A DNA stretch of 64,000 bases from Paramecium sonneborni. Lineage: Eukaryota; Ciliophora; Oligohymenophorea; Peniculida; Parameciidae. Shown piece after piece: positions 1-11,098 of this stretch. The first letter of the stretch is position 1, and each line of letters starts with the position of its first letter. The stretch lies in assembly GCA_905182985.1 (NCBI GenBank), contig CAJJDN010000044.1, forward strand, positions 512,919 through 576,918, written 5' to 3'. Below the pieces are notes generated by a model, which saw nothing but the letters and a program-made list of their open reading frames with translations, made no database searches and was not told the DNA's origin. Position numbers and translations under genes: made by a program.

Positions 1-1
1 T

Positions 2-235
2 TATGATGAGATGAAGGAATTTGAAAATTTAAAAATAAAGTTTCTTTGTTCTATTCTTATTTAAATGGTCATATAATAAGGGTGGAAGTAGAAACAAATA
101 TACTTTTTCGTCATTCATTTCTTACATTATTACTATTTTAAATTTATGAGTTACCTAAAATGTTTAAAGATAATAAAAGAATTGGAATAAGCAAACTTAT
201 AGATTGTCTAGATTTTTGTAGATATTGTAATATGA
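2..235 (+). CDS. 3' end of an unrecognised gene cut by the window edge
   Basis: The frame starting at base 2 stays free of TGA for 77 codons and ends at TGA 233-235. It opens with a charged stretch (YDEMKEFENLKIKF) and becomes hydrophobic and Q-containing. No domain is recognisable and no start is visible. An open frame of this length can arise by chance when TGA is the only stop, so the call rests on its position at the edge and on the protein-like beginning. An intron may be present. Confidence 0.3.
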
Positions 236-622
236 GGAAGCTAAGAACAATCCCCAACTAGATACCATAATAAAATAGCTGTCTCTATCATATAAATATT
301 GTACTCAATTCCTAGCATCATTTCGTAAATTGTATTGCATAGCCAAACGCTACTGTATAAAATAGCCAATATCATTTTTAATATATGTTTATATAATTAA
401 ATTATAATCAGACTTAGAGATTAGTTGTATTTAAACTATTAAACTAGAAGTTTTGGATCTCTCTACTATTTAGAAGTATTAAGGTCAATTACAATTCAGA
501 TGTTTCTGTATTTAAATTAATTAAATTTCGCCAATTTATCTAATTTACTAACAATTTACTAAAAGAAAAGAAATATTCAAATCTTACTCTAAAAAAATGG
601 ATATCAATTTATTTTTATATTA
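236..622. other. Intergenic stretch, nothing recognised
   Basis: About 390 bases of AT-rich sequence between the edge ORF and the stop of the cyclic-nucleotide-binding gene. I see no ORF with protein-like composition, no RNA gene and no repeat array. Confidence 0.5.
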
Positions 623-1820
623 TCAATTTAAAAATTTATTCAGTTTCATTCTACTTGTCATGTGTCTATGGTATTTGAGTGGTAGCAACAAAATATCAGC
701 ATCCTATTTGATAATACTATTTTAAGAAGTCAAATTAGTATTATTTAACAAGAAAGTTTCAGTGTGTAATTTTTTAAAACTAGATCTTTAAGTTGTTATA
801 CTCGTTAAACTTTATTATTTTTTACGTTTAGGAGTCAATTTATCATATTTGACACCTTTCATAATTTCAGGTACTTAAAGATCAATGATATGATGATCTA
901 AAAGAGATTTTTTAAGACTCATTTTTATTTTTAATCTTTCTTCAATTATAGATTATGCTTTAATTGGTAATTGAATAAACTATGACTTTTGGATTTCAAA
1001 AATATGAGCCTATTACTTGACTTTAGCAGTGTAAGGAGCAATTGTAAAATCTTCATTAAAAGAATCGAAAATGGAACATGTACATAAAATGTTTCGCTTA
1101 GTTTCTAAATTTACTTGGCCTTGATAGACAATAAACAATGATTCAGTAGGTTGATATATAGTAATAATTGTATCATTTTCTTCAAATTGTTGTAAAAGCA
1201 AAGAATCAGACAAAGAATATATTTGTTATTTCTCAGTTTAATTAGTAGGTTCAAATAGTTTGACAAAGAATGTGCGTTTTTATCTGATAAATTATTCATG
1301 TTTGAGGAATAAGAGAGACTGTGATTATTTAGTTACATAGAGTAATTTTGTGTGTTCTAGAGAGAACTAAATAGGATATAACATTTTACAATTTTAGAAA
1401 GGTATTGTTTTTCAGCTATATATCCATAATTTAATTGTCTTTGAAACAAGAGTTTATTTTTTTTGATATATTGAACATTTGATTCAAAAGCATCAAGGTC
1501 ATCTTGTTCAGAGGAATCAAGAACCAACTTACCTTCTAGAAATAAATAAATGTTATCATTTATAGTTTCAGATATCACTTGAAAGGGATGTAATTCAAGT
1601 AAATGGAGACGTTAGCAAAGCTGAATGGATTATACAAAATAATTACTAAGATATATTCAGACCTACTCTATAGTTACAATTTGAGGAATAATGGTTGAAG
1701 ATGAAGTTTAAGATTCTCATAAATAAGCTATCTAATAGTTAAATATAAATACTTCTGCTTAAAGTTATGTACGCTGATTGATTTTAAGAAGATCTTAGGC
1801 GAGGGTATTAATAATTTCAG
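623..1820 (-). CDS. Cyclic nucleotide-binding domain protein (5' end unresolved)
   Basis: Spliced over two introns (1646-1677, 32 nt; 1367-1389, 23 nt) this minus-strand frame gives about 380 residues ending at TGA 623-625. Two segments resemble cyclic nucleotide-binding beta-rolls: one around HPFQVISETINDNIYLFLEG, another around ESLFIVYQGQVNL, each with the typical hydrophobic-hydrophobic-x-x-G-x-hydrophobic strand. No kinase or channel part is attached, so this could be a stand-alone cNMP sensor or regulatory subunit-like protein. The C-terminal 120 residues are basic and unrecognised. The reading frame runs into TGA at 1821-1823, and the only nearby ATG (1824) is in another frame, so the start codon or a first intron is missing from my model. 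It is divergent from the deaminase gene, with fewer than 20 bases between. Confidence 0.65.
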
Positions 1821-1837
1821 TCATATATATAAAATAA

Positions 1838-2314
1838 ATGGAATTATAAAAGGAGGACATATTAAAATATATGAAATTAGCTTTAGAATAGGCAGAAATA
1901 GGAAGATAGAATAAAGAGGTTCCAGTTGGATGCGTAATAGTAAATAGAAACAATGGTGAAATTATTGAAAAAGCTCATAACAATACTAATATGTCTAAAA
2001 ATGCAACTTAACATTGCGAAATAGTTAGTATAAATAGAATGAGTAGAGATTTGGAGGATTGCATTTTATTTGTAACTTGTGAACCATGTATAATGTGTGG
2101 ATAGGCATTGAATTATGTAAAGATCCATAGTGTGTATTATGGATGCAAGAATTCTCGATTTGGAGGAAATGGAACAGTTTTATCTTTGAATAAATATCCT
2201 AGTTTTGGAGGATATTTAGAATATGATTGCATGAAGATTTTGTAAGATTTTTATGAAGATGGCAATGAAAACATTGAAGAGTAATTTAGACACAGAAAAA
2301 AATAAAAATAATGA
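1838..2314 (+). CDS. ADAT2: tRNA-specific adenosine deaminase (TadA/ADAT2-like)
   Basis: Uninterrupted 158-residue ORF from ATG 1838 to TGA 2312. It has the zinc-dependent cytidine/deoxycytidylate deaminase signature: an HCE motif in the position of (H/C)AE, with the catalytic glutamate, and PCIMC as the second zinc-binding PCxxC. Flanking sequences EVPVGCVIV, and YYGCKNSRFGGNG after the zinc motif, are characteristic of the TadA/ADAT2 group, which converts adenosine 34 of tRNA anticodons to inosine; in eukaryotes ADAT2 works as a heterodimer with ADAT3. Length matches the family. It sits head-to-head with the cNMP-binding gene and 25 bases upstream of the calcium channel, on the same strand. 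No intron is needed. Confidence 0.88.
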
Positions 2315-2339
2315 TAATATAAATTTATTATAAAATATA

Positions 2340-5300
2340 ATGGAATAAAGTTCAATAGAAAGCGAAGATGTGAGTTATACTATATAGATTATTTCTAGGA
2401 GTTCGTTGAGAGACATAAAAAAAATTAAATGATTCTTCAATAAGTGAAAGAAATATGGAAGGAATCTGATCTATCAAAAGATGATGGAATATAGTAGATA
2501 TTACATGAGTTTAGAGAAGAAATTTTGGATGAATTAGAAGATGAATATGAACCAGAATATAAAGCAATTTAAGTTTAAGAAAATATAAATATTGATTTAG
2601 TTCCAATGAATGAGGTTCAAAGGGCCCTTATTTATGAAGATAAGTATAGTTTATGTATAATTAGGTATCCCTTTTTGAGAATAAGAAAGAGAATCTTAAT
2701 ATAATTAAAGAAGATATCTATGTTAGCAATGCAAATCACAAAACATCCCATATTTGAGTTTTTCACACTTTTAATAATCATATTCAATTCTATTATGCTT
2801 GCTGTAGATGATCCAACTACTGATATTTAAACTTCTTTTTAGGATTTAATGGATATCATTTTTTTGGCAGTTTATACATTTGAAGCAGTTTTAAAAATTA
2901 TTGCAATGGGATTCGTTTTAAATAGTAATTCTTATCTTCGTGATTTATGGAACATTTTAGATTTAACAGTAATTATTACAGCATATATCCCATATTTTGT
3001 AAATAATTCTGGTCTCTAGTTAAGTGCTTTGAGATCATTGAGAGTTTTAAGACCATTGAGAACAATTTCGTCAGTTAAATCTTTAAGAAGTATAATGATG
3101 ACATTATTTGCCTCATTTGCTGAATTAGGAAATTCTCTTGTCATTTTAGGATTTACATATACAATTTTTGCGATAGCTGGATTGCAACTATTTTCAGGAT
3201 ATGCTTAATTAAGATGTTTTGATGAAAATGGTATAATTTAAATGTCTGGATATGATACAGATGAGCCATATTGTAATGGATCTTGTTCTGGTAATTATAT
3301 TTGTGGTAAAATGATGGATAATCCAATCAATGGATTATTATCATTTGATAATTTTGGATTAGCATTTTTATAAGTATTTATTATCACAACCCTTGAAGGA
3401 TGGACTACTATAATGTATACAATAATGATAACATTTTCATAACTTTCAGTCTTTTATTTTTTATTATGTGTTATAATAGGAGCCTTCTTTCTTGTGAATT
3501 TAACATTAGCTATTATAAAAATTAATTTCTCTAGAGCAGAATCGTAAGAACCTGTTAAACCAGAAGATGTTAGTTATAATTTAAAACAGATGAAACGATT
3601 GGGAATATATAAACCTAATCGAGAATCCCATACTGTTAGCATTACTAGAAAACATACTATACGTTTGAATAGATTAAGATAATCAATTAATAATAATAAT
3701 TAAAATAATAATAATAATAATAATAAATAAATAGATGAACCTAAAAGAAGTTCAATTAAAGTTAATTTTTAATCATTAAATATTAAAGATTTTAGTAAAC
3801 CCCATTAAGTTAAATATAATAATAATAGAATATTACTTTAAGGAATACAAGGTGTAAGAACAGAATAAAATATTAATAATAAATAATAAGAAATAAATAA
3901 TAATCCATAATTAAATATGAAAACAAGTGTACAATCTATAAATGCTCCTTAAATAAGAAAACTTAGTAAAATTGGAACATAATTTAAATAATCTTAAAGA
4001 AAAATGTCAATTGCTCATTAAGATGAAAGTCCATTAGATGAACTAGATAATCTTATAAAATTTGCTGTTCGTAGATAATCAGTATTAAGAGTAGATACTA
4101 AAATTATGGCATCTCCAAGAATACCTACTCCTTCTAAAGATACTCCATAACCTCCAAGTAGTAATTCTATATTAGATGAATCACATTCTCCAGGAAAACC
4201 TTAATAATCTAATTATTTAAGTATTCCAAAATAATAATTTAATTTCTTACAAGAATAAAAATCATTTAATGAAAATGATGCTCTTAGTGTTACACTCTCA
4301 GAAATCGATTCTATTCCAGAAAGTGAATTAAATCAAAGATTTAAAGAATTCGAAATCTCTTTTCAAATCGAAAAATCTGATGATAAAACTGCTAATGAAA
4401 CAGAAGATAGAAAACCTCATTAACATATTCATTAAAAAAAAAGAAAATAAGATATACCATTAATTTATGAATTAAGCAAAGAAGATGAAAAATTAAAAAT
4501 TAGATTATTTTAAACTAAATTAGTCCCAAGAGTAATTTATAAAGAATTTCTCTTTGAATCTAGTAAAGATATTCTTGTAAGCTTGGAAATGAAAAAATAA
4601 AAAAAAGAGTAAGAATTAAGGAGACTTAGAATCTAAAATATGAAATTTACTATGTAATATCAATTTAAAAATAACACTACTATTTTAAAATTATCTAAAA
4701 ATTCATAATAATAGTCATTTAATTCAAATGAATAAAAACTTAAAGAAAATGTTAAATCTCGAAAAATTATTCCCTTAGCTGAAATGCCTTCAGGATAGGA
4801 TATTACAACTCCAAGATTAACTGTTAGAAAATAATAAAAACGTAAAACTATAGTACATAAAGCAATAACTTATGAATAATATTAATAAGGTTTTAATAAT
4901 AGTTAAGATATTGATCAAAATAATGCTGAAACATTACAATAAGTAGAAGCAGAAAAAATCACATTTAAAACTCCTAATGAAAATTAATTTTATGATCAAG
5001 TTGGATTTTAAACATATCATTAAATAAAAAGTGATGATATTAATTTAAGTAATGGAATTCTCTTTGGGTAAGCTTCCATTGAAGATGTTATAATTATTAG
5101 ATGTAGTTTATAGAATAAGTTTAATTTAATTTTATAAGGAATGAATTTTAAAAAATCAGATTATATGATTTACATGACTCAGGATATGATAAAGATGTTA
5201 TAATTTAAATTATTCTTGATTGTTGATTCAAGATATTTTAATATTTTTTTAAATCTAGCAGTATTTATGAATACAGTAATTTTATGTTTGGATGGTTTGG

Positions 5301-8300
5301 TGAATAATTCAGAAGATTTAAATGATTTTAATCTAGCATTTACAATTCTATTCACTATTGAAATGGGTTTAAAAATGATAGGATTTGCCTTAATTTAATA
5401 TATAAAAGATCCAATGAATATTTTTGATGCTTTAATAGTAGCTCTTAGTTTGGTTGATATATTTTTTTTATCTGGAAATTCAGTTTTCAAATCAGTTAGA
5501 ATATTTAGAGCCTTTAGAGTTTTAAGGGTAACAAAATTAATGAGGTATTAGAATTATATAATTAGAATAGATCTTTGAAATTTATGAATTTTTTGGTATA
5601 AGTTTTGAGTAATGCTTTCTAATCTTTAATGTATATATTTCTTTTGCTAATCTTATTTATATATATATTCACATTATTAGGAATGTCATTTTTTGGAGGT
5701 TAATTAACTTATACACCTAGTAGATAAAGTTATGATACATTTTATGAGTCATTTCTTGTTGTATTTTAAGTATTAACTCTTGAGAATTGGAATAGTATTC
5801 TTTATGATTTACTCTAATAACCAGTATCATGGATAATTACAACGATTTATTTAATAGCTTGGATTTTTATTGGAAGCTATGTTTTATTAAATTTATTTTT
5901 GGCAAGTCTACTTGATTAATTTGAAGCAGAATATTTAAGAGAGCATAATTTAGAAAATAAAAATTAAGAGGAGGAATAAATATAATAATAATAGAATATT
6001 TAATAAACACAAACATAAACAATTATGAATTAAACTTTTATTAATGTATCTGTTAATTAAACACTTAATCCTATTTTAGCAAAATAATTGATTACTAGAT
6101 AAGATTCAATAAATAAATTTGTTTATTTTTCAGAGGTAGGTTTATGTTTTTATTCTTTGTATATTTTCAGCTAGAATAATCCAATAAGAAGATTTTGTTA
6201 TAAAGTGGTTAAAAATAGTTTATTTGATTAAACTATACTTTTTGCAATATTTTTGAGTTCATTAAAATTAGTAATAGATACATATATAAGTAATTTTTTG
6301 GATTTGGCAGATTGGTTTTTTGCAATTTTTTTTGGTATAGAATTTTTATTTAAAATAATTGCATATGGATTTGTAATGGAAGAAAATGCATATTTAAGAG
6401 AGAGTTGGAATATTCTTGATTTCATAATAGTAGTTTGTTCTTTTATAGATATATCAGTATCTTCAATAGATTTAAGTTTTGTAAAGATATTAAGATTATT
6501 ACGTACATTACGTCCTTTAAGATTAATATCTTAAAATAAATCTATGAAATTATTAGTAACAACCTTAATAAACTCCATATCAGGTATTGTAAATGTAGGT
6601 GTGGTTGTAATATTGGTGTTTTTGATGTTTGCAATATTGGGAGTTAATTTAGAAAAAGGGAAAATGTATTATTGTGATATAGGTAATGATGAATAATCCT
6701 ATTTACATGAATCAAAATGTATAGAAGAAGGATATGAATGGAAAAATAGAGATATGAATTTTGATAATGTATTTTATGCAATGTTGACACTCTTTATAAT
6801 ATCAACTTAAGAAGGTTGGCCAACGTAAATGTATTGGTTTGTGGATGCTGATGAAAGTGGACCTATTTTAAATAATTAAATGTGGTTTACTAGTTATTTT
6901 TTAATATTCTTATTAATTGGATCAATACTTTTAATGAATATGTTTGTTGGTGTTATTTTAGTTAATTATAAATTAGCTGATGATGATATGAAAGATAAAA
7001 ATGTATCTAGAGATCAAGAAGATTGGATTAGTATACAAAAATTAATTATTGATTCTAATCCTAATTTTGCTTTGTATTATCCACCAAAAAATTATTTTAG
7101 AGCACTTATTTTTAAAATTATTTCAAACAGAATATTTGATCTCTTAATTATGTTTTGTATTATTATTAATATTGCAGCTATGGCATCAAATTATGAAGGT
7201 AATCTTAATCTAATTTAATAGGATCTAGTGTCTAATATTAATATATTTTAGAAACTCTTAATTTAGTTTTGAGTGTAATCTTTATATTCGAATCTATCTT
7301 AAAAATAATTGGATTTGGACCTAGAGGATATTTTAGAAATAATTGGAATTAATTTGATTTCTTTGTTGTTCTTTCTTCAATACTTGATATGGTTTTGAGT
7401 TTCACTGATAATAAGAATAATGCAATTTTATCAGCAGGACCTTAATTAATTAGAGTATTTAGAGTTTTGAGAGTTACTAGACTATTTCGATTAGTAAAAT
7501 CTTTACATAGTCTAAAAAAATTGATTGATACAGCTTTGTTTTCATTACCTGCTTTGTTTAATGTATCTTCGTTAATGTTTTTACTTTATTTCATATTTTC
7601 TGTTTTGGGAGTATTCTTATTCAGTAATCTAAGGTATTGTTTTTATCTGTTATTTTTAGTGAAGGTTACATAATTGATAGTGAAAATAATTTCAATGATT
7701 TTCATCATGCTTTAATTCTACTATTTCGATGTACAACTGGTGAAGATTGGTATTTATTGATGTATGATATAATGAATAAGGCCAGTTATTATTATTGTGC
7801 TTATTTTATTATATTTGTAGTAATAATGTAAAGGATTATGCTTAATTTATTTGTATTGATTATTTTGGATTAATATGAAAGATTTTATTTTAATTCTGAT
7901 AATCCTTTATAAAGATTTTAAGAATTTGAAGATGATTTTGTTGATGGTTGGGCTCCATTAACCTCAGAAACAAAAGGTTAATAAATTCATTAAGATTTCC
8001 TTGTTTAATTGATGTTATCAATTAAAGCTCCAATGGGTTACGATTTAAAAGAGAAAATAAATATAGCTGTCAATGATTGGAAAACTTATAATTCTGATGC
8101 TGATAAATCAACTTAGAATTTAGAAAAAATAAAAATTATGGTAACAACTGAAGCTAAAAAAACTGTTGCTAAAATAATAATGAATATGCAATTAGAATCT
8201 AATGAAAATTAAATGTTAGAATATCATTATGTTTTATTTGCCTTTATGAAGAATTTCTAAACTGATTTATTCAAAGAAGTAACTTAAATAGGATTAAGTA

Positions 8301-8770
8301 AATTGATTTAAAAAGAAGAATAAACATTAAATAAAATAAAGAAAAATAGACATAGTTCATAAGAAGTGAATCCTTGTGTAGAACTCTTGTTTCATATTAT
8401 GTGTTTTAAAGCATATAAAAGATATGCAATAAAATTGAAAGAACGTATGAATAGATAACAAAATGAATTCAGTCAAAAGAGTTCTGATTCTTCGTATCTC
8501 CATAAAAATTCAGATATTGTATAAAGAGATAGTATAAGTTAATCATTAGAATCAATCCAAGAATCAAAATAATAATTTTGTTTACCTCCAGATTTAGCAG
8601 TGTATTAGAGTGATGTTAATATTGCATTAAAAGAAAATAGTATTAGTCAAAATACTAAAAACAATAGAGGATCAGTTTAGTAATTAGTAGAATAGAAATT
8701 AGAAAATATTAGTGAATTTAATAGTGAATAAAGCATTAGCTTCAATAAGTTAAACGATGTATCAAATTGA
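2340..8770 (+). CDS. Voltage-gated calcium channel alpha-1 subunit (four-domain, EEEE)
   Basis: Five introns (2370-2398, 5545-5570, 6136-6174, 7199-7221, 7634-7659) leave a 2,095-residue protein. Four homologous 6-TM domains are visible. Their S4 helices are arginine-ladders: SLRVLRPLRTISSVKSLR (I), RIFRAFRVLRVTKLMR (II), KILRLLRTLRPLRLIS (III) and RVFRVLRVTRLFRLVK (IV). Each pore loop carries glutamate: TTLEGW (about residue 342), LTLENW (about 1128), STQEGW (about 1460) and TTGEDW (about 1753). EEEE is the Ca2+-selective ring, not the DEKA ring of Na+ channels. In Paramecium such Cav channels act in the ciliary membrane and drive ciliary reversal; assignment to that exact role is inference. 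The I-II linker is about 550 residues and rich in Asn/Gln, far longer than the usual linker. The C-terminal tail (about 300 residues) is charged. The 39-nt third intron is the least certain join. Confidence 0.9.
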
Positions 8771-8835
8771 CATGTATTTTTATATTTTAGCATTTCAATT
8801 AATTTATTTTTCAGTATATTTAAATTGAATAGGAT

Positions 8836-9372
8836 TCATTTTACTAAATATCCAACTTAGAATTTTTCAAGAATATAATGAAAGTTAATCCAAGGATGAT
8901 GTTAGAGAAAGAGGAATGTTGCATCCTTTCCAATTCCTAGAAGTATTTATTCTCTACCTCCAGGATGCTAATCTATGTAATAAGTAATATCATAAATGTT
9001 GTCTGATAAAACAATCCATGCATCCTCTTAAGTATTGTGTAATTAGACCTTAGAATAATATAAATTTAAAATTACTTCTTGGATTGTATAAGATTATAAT
9101 TAAGTTTATCTTTTTTTTGGTAGCTGAATGTTAGTAGATTATATTTTAGTGACAGGATAAGAATTAGCACTTCTCTCAATACTTTATTTTTGATTGATTA
9201 ATTTATTATTATCCTTAATGTTTTGAGTTGTCTCTTAATATTTTTTATTAAGATTTAAGATTGTTTACATTTAATAGTTGACACTTTCTAATTTACGCAT
9301 ATTCTTAAATTTTTGAATTATCACTTGATTTTGATGAATGTGATAAAGATTTTGAAATTCCCCATTGTTCAT
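8836..9372 (-). CDS. Cytochrome b5-like heme-binding domain protein
   Basis: Intronless 178-residue ORF, ATG at 9372, TGA at 8836-8838. The N-terminal 100 residues are Gln/Asn/Lys-rich and probably helical. The C-terminal 75 residues are a cytochrome b5 domain: YTIQEV, then DAWIVLSDNIYDITYYI, the HPGG heme-ligand motif, GKDATFLF, and a second histidine pair in QHHPW. There is no C-terminal membrane anchor, so a soluble b5-domain protein is likely rather than the ER electron carrier; a partner reductase cannot be inferred. It converges on the calcium-channel gene with 65 bases between stops. Two overlapping ATGs in another frame upstream were not used because their frame hits TGA before the domain. 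Confidence 0.85.
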
Positions 9373-9636
9373 TTATAGAAACCATATTATTGATATTAGA
9401 CATATTGATAAATATGTGTTTTGTTTAAATAAAAAGTGGAAGGGAATTTTGGATTTATGAAAAATTGGAATCGGTGAATGTTATGTTATGTAATTAATTT
9501 TTGGATTAGATATCATTCAATACAAAGATTAGTACTTAATTGATAATATTTTGATCGAGATCTTGCCAAAAGAGACTGTATTAATGATTGCCAAAGTAAA
9601 AATTTATTTGGTGATTGAAATTCATAATATAATAAA

Positions 9637-11053
9637 ATGAATGAAAATAATATACTTAATGAAAATAGAAGAGAATCATTAAGTTCAACTAATTAAACAG
9701 TTGATACTCCAACTTATGAGTTGATGGATTCCGAAGCTTTTCAATAATTACTTATACAAGAGATAGTTGAAGTAAAGAGGAAGAAAATAATAATAGATAG
9801 AGATGTTTTGATTTAATAGGTCTTGAAATTAAGTGGCATAGAGTCTATCATTCAATTTAAGGAAGGTAGTTTGATATTTGAAGGCATAACTATTGATTCT
9901 ATTTTTGATGAAGAATGTAGTATTTAAGGATTTCAAATAGAAGTGTTTTAGATTTCTCCTTGCATAAGAGTGCATTGCAGAAACTTAATGATTATGGCAT
10001 GTAGTGTTGACAACTTTTAAAATAGAGGAATGTTTATAAAATTTGATAACTCATTAATCATAAATGATACTACTATGAATGGATTTCAGGTATTATTGGG
10101 TTGTGAGGGCAATGGGACTAAATTGAGTATAAATCATTCAATTATACAGAGTGATTGGTAATAATAATAATCAGTATTGATTCATGGAGATAATCTAGTA
10201 GAATTTGTGATGGAAATAACAAATTCAATAATTGAAGGTAGTTCAGTCATCATAACAAATAGTAAGAATGTAGAAGTTAGAATATAAGATAATGAATTTA
10301 AAAATCAATAAATTTCAATTTCTTTTGAAAATCTATAGAATAAATCAATAGTAATTGAGAAGAATGTATTTTTTCGTTCAATAGATTATGCAATAAAGAT
10401 GAATAATATTGTGGTTGACAAATTATAATTAATAAAAAATACAATATCTAAATGTAGGATTGGACTATTTTTGTAGAATGTGATTGAATTTTGTCCATTA
10501 GTTAAACAAATCAAACCTATATGTCTTAAATAAAATGTAATAACAAATATGGAATAAACAGCCATCATAATAAGAGAAGTTGTTTGTATGGAAATAGATG
10601 AAATTAATATTTAAGACAATACTATTGGAATGGACATTGATATAAGCACTAACAAGATGCCTGAATAAAATACTATAAATCCTTTTATAATCTCTATTAA
10701 GAATTCAACTATTAGTTCTAATCGTATTCATGGTATCTTTATAAACAGTAATTTATCATACAACCCAATTAATCTCCAGATTTCTAAAAGTGCCTTCTAC
10801 TCTAATTGTAACGCATTGAATCTCTCACATTAAGGGGTATCGCATGATAAAAGTAAAACCTATAATATTAAATAGTTTTCAAGATCAATATTTATAGTTC
10901 CCAATTCCAAGATAACAACTTTTCTAACTAAAACTCTAATTATGAACTCAATATAAATAATACTAACATTATAGTAAAATAATCTAAATAATTTGATAGC
11001 ACAATAAACAACTCTTCATTAATTCCAGGTCAAAAACCTGTCTAATTATGTGA
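9637..11053 (+). CDS. Putative right-handed parallel beta-helix protein
   Basis: ATG 9637; introns at 10853-10875 (23 nt) and 10974-10999 (26 nt) bring the frame to a TGA at 11051 after 455 residues. Without the second intron the frame would run more than 300 bases into the next gene, which supports it. The middle of the protein shows recurring short strands of alternating hydrophobic residues with Asn turns (for example VEVRIQDNEF, KSIVIEKNVF, DKLQLIKNTI, DEINIQDNTI). This resembles parallel beta-helix coils of pectate-lyase/FBXO11-type folds. No signal peptide and no catalytic residues of carbohydrate enzymes are visible, so the role is unknown. It lies 45 bases upstream of the TBCK gene. 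Confidence 0.6.
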
Positions 11054-11098
11054 ATATTTCAACTTATATTATATTTTTATATAATCAACTAATTATTC

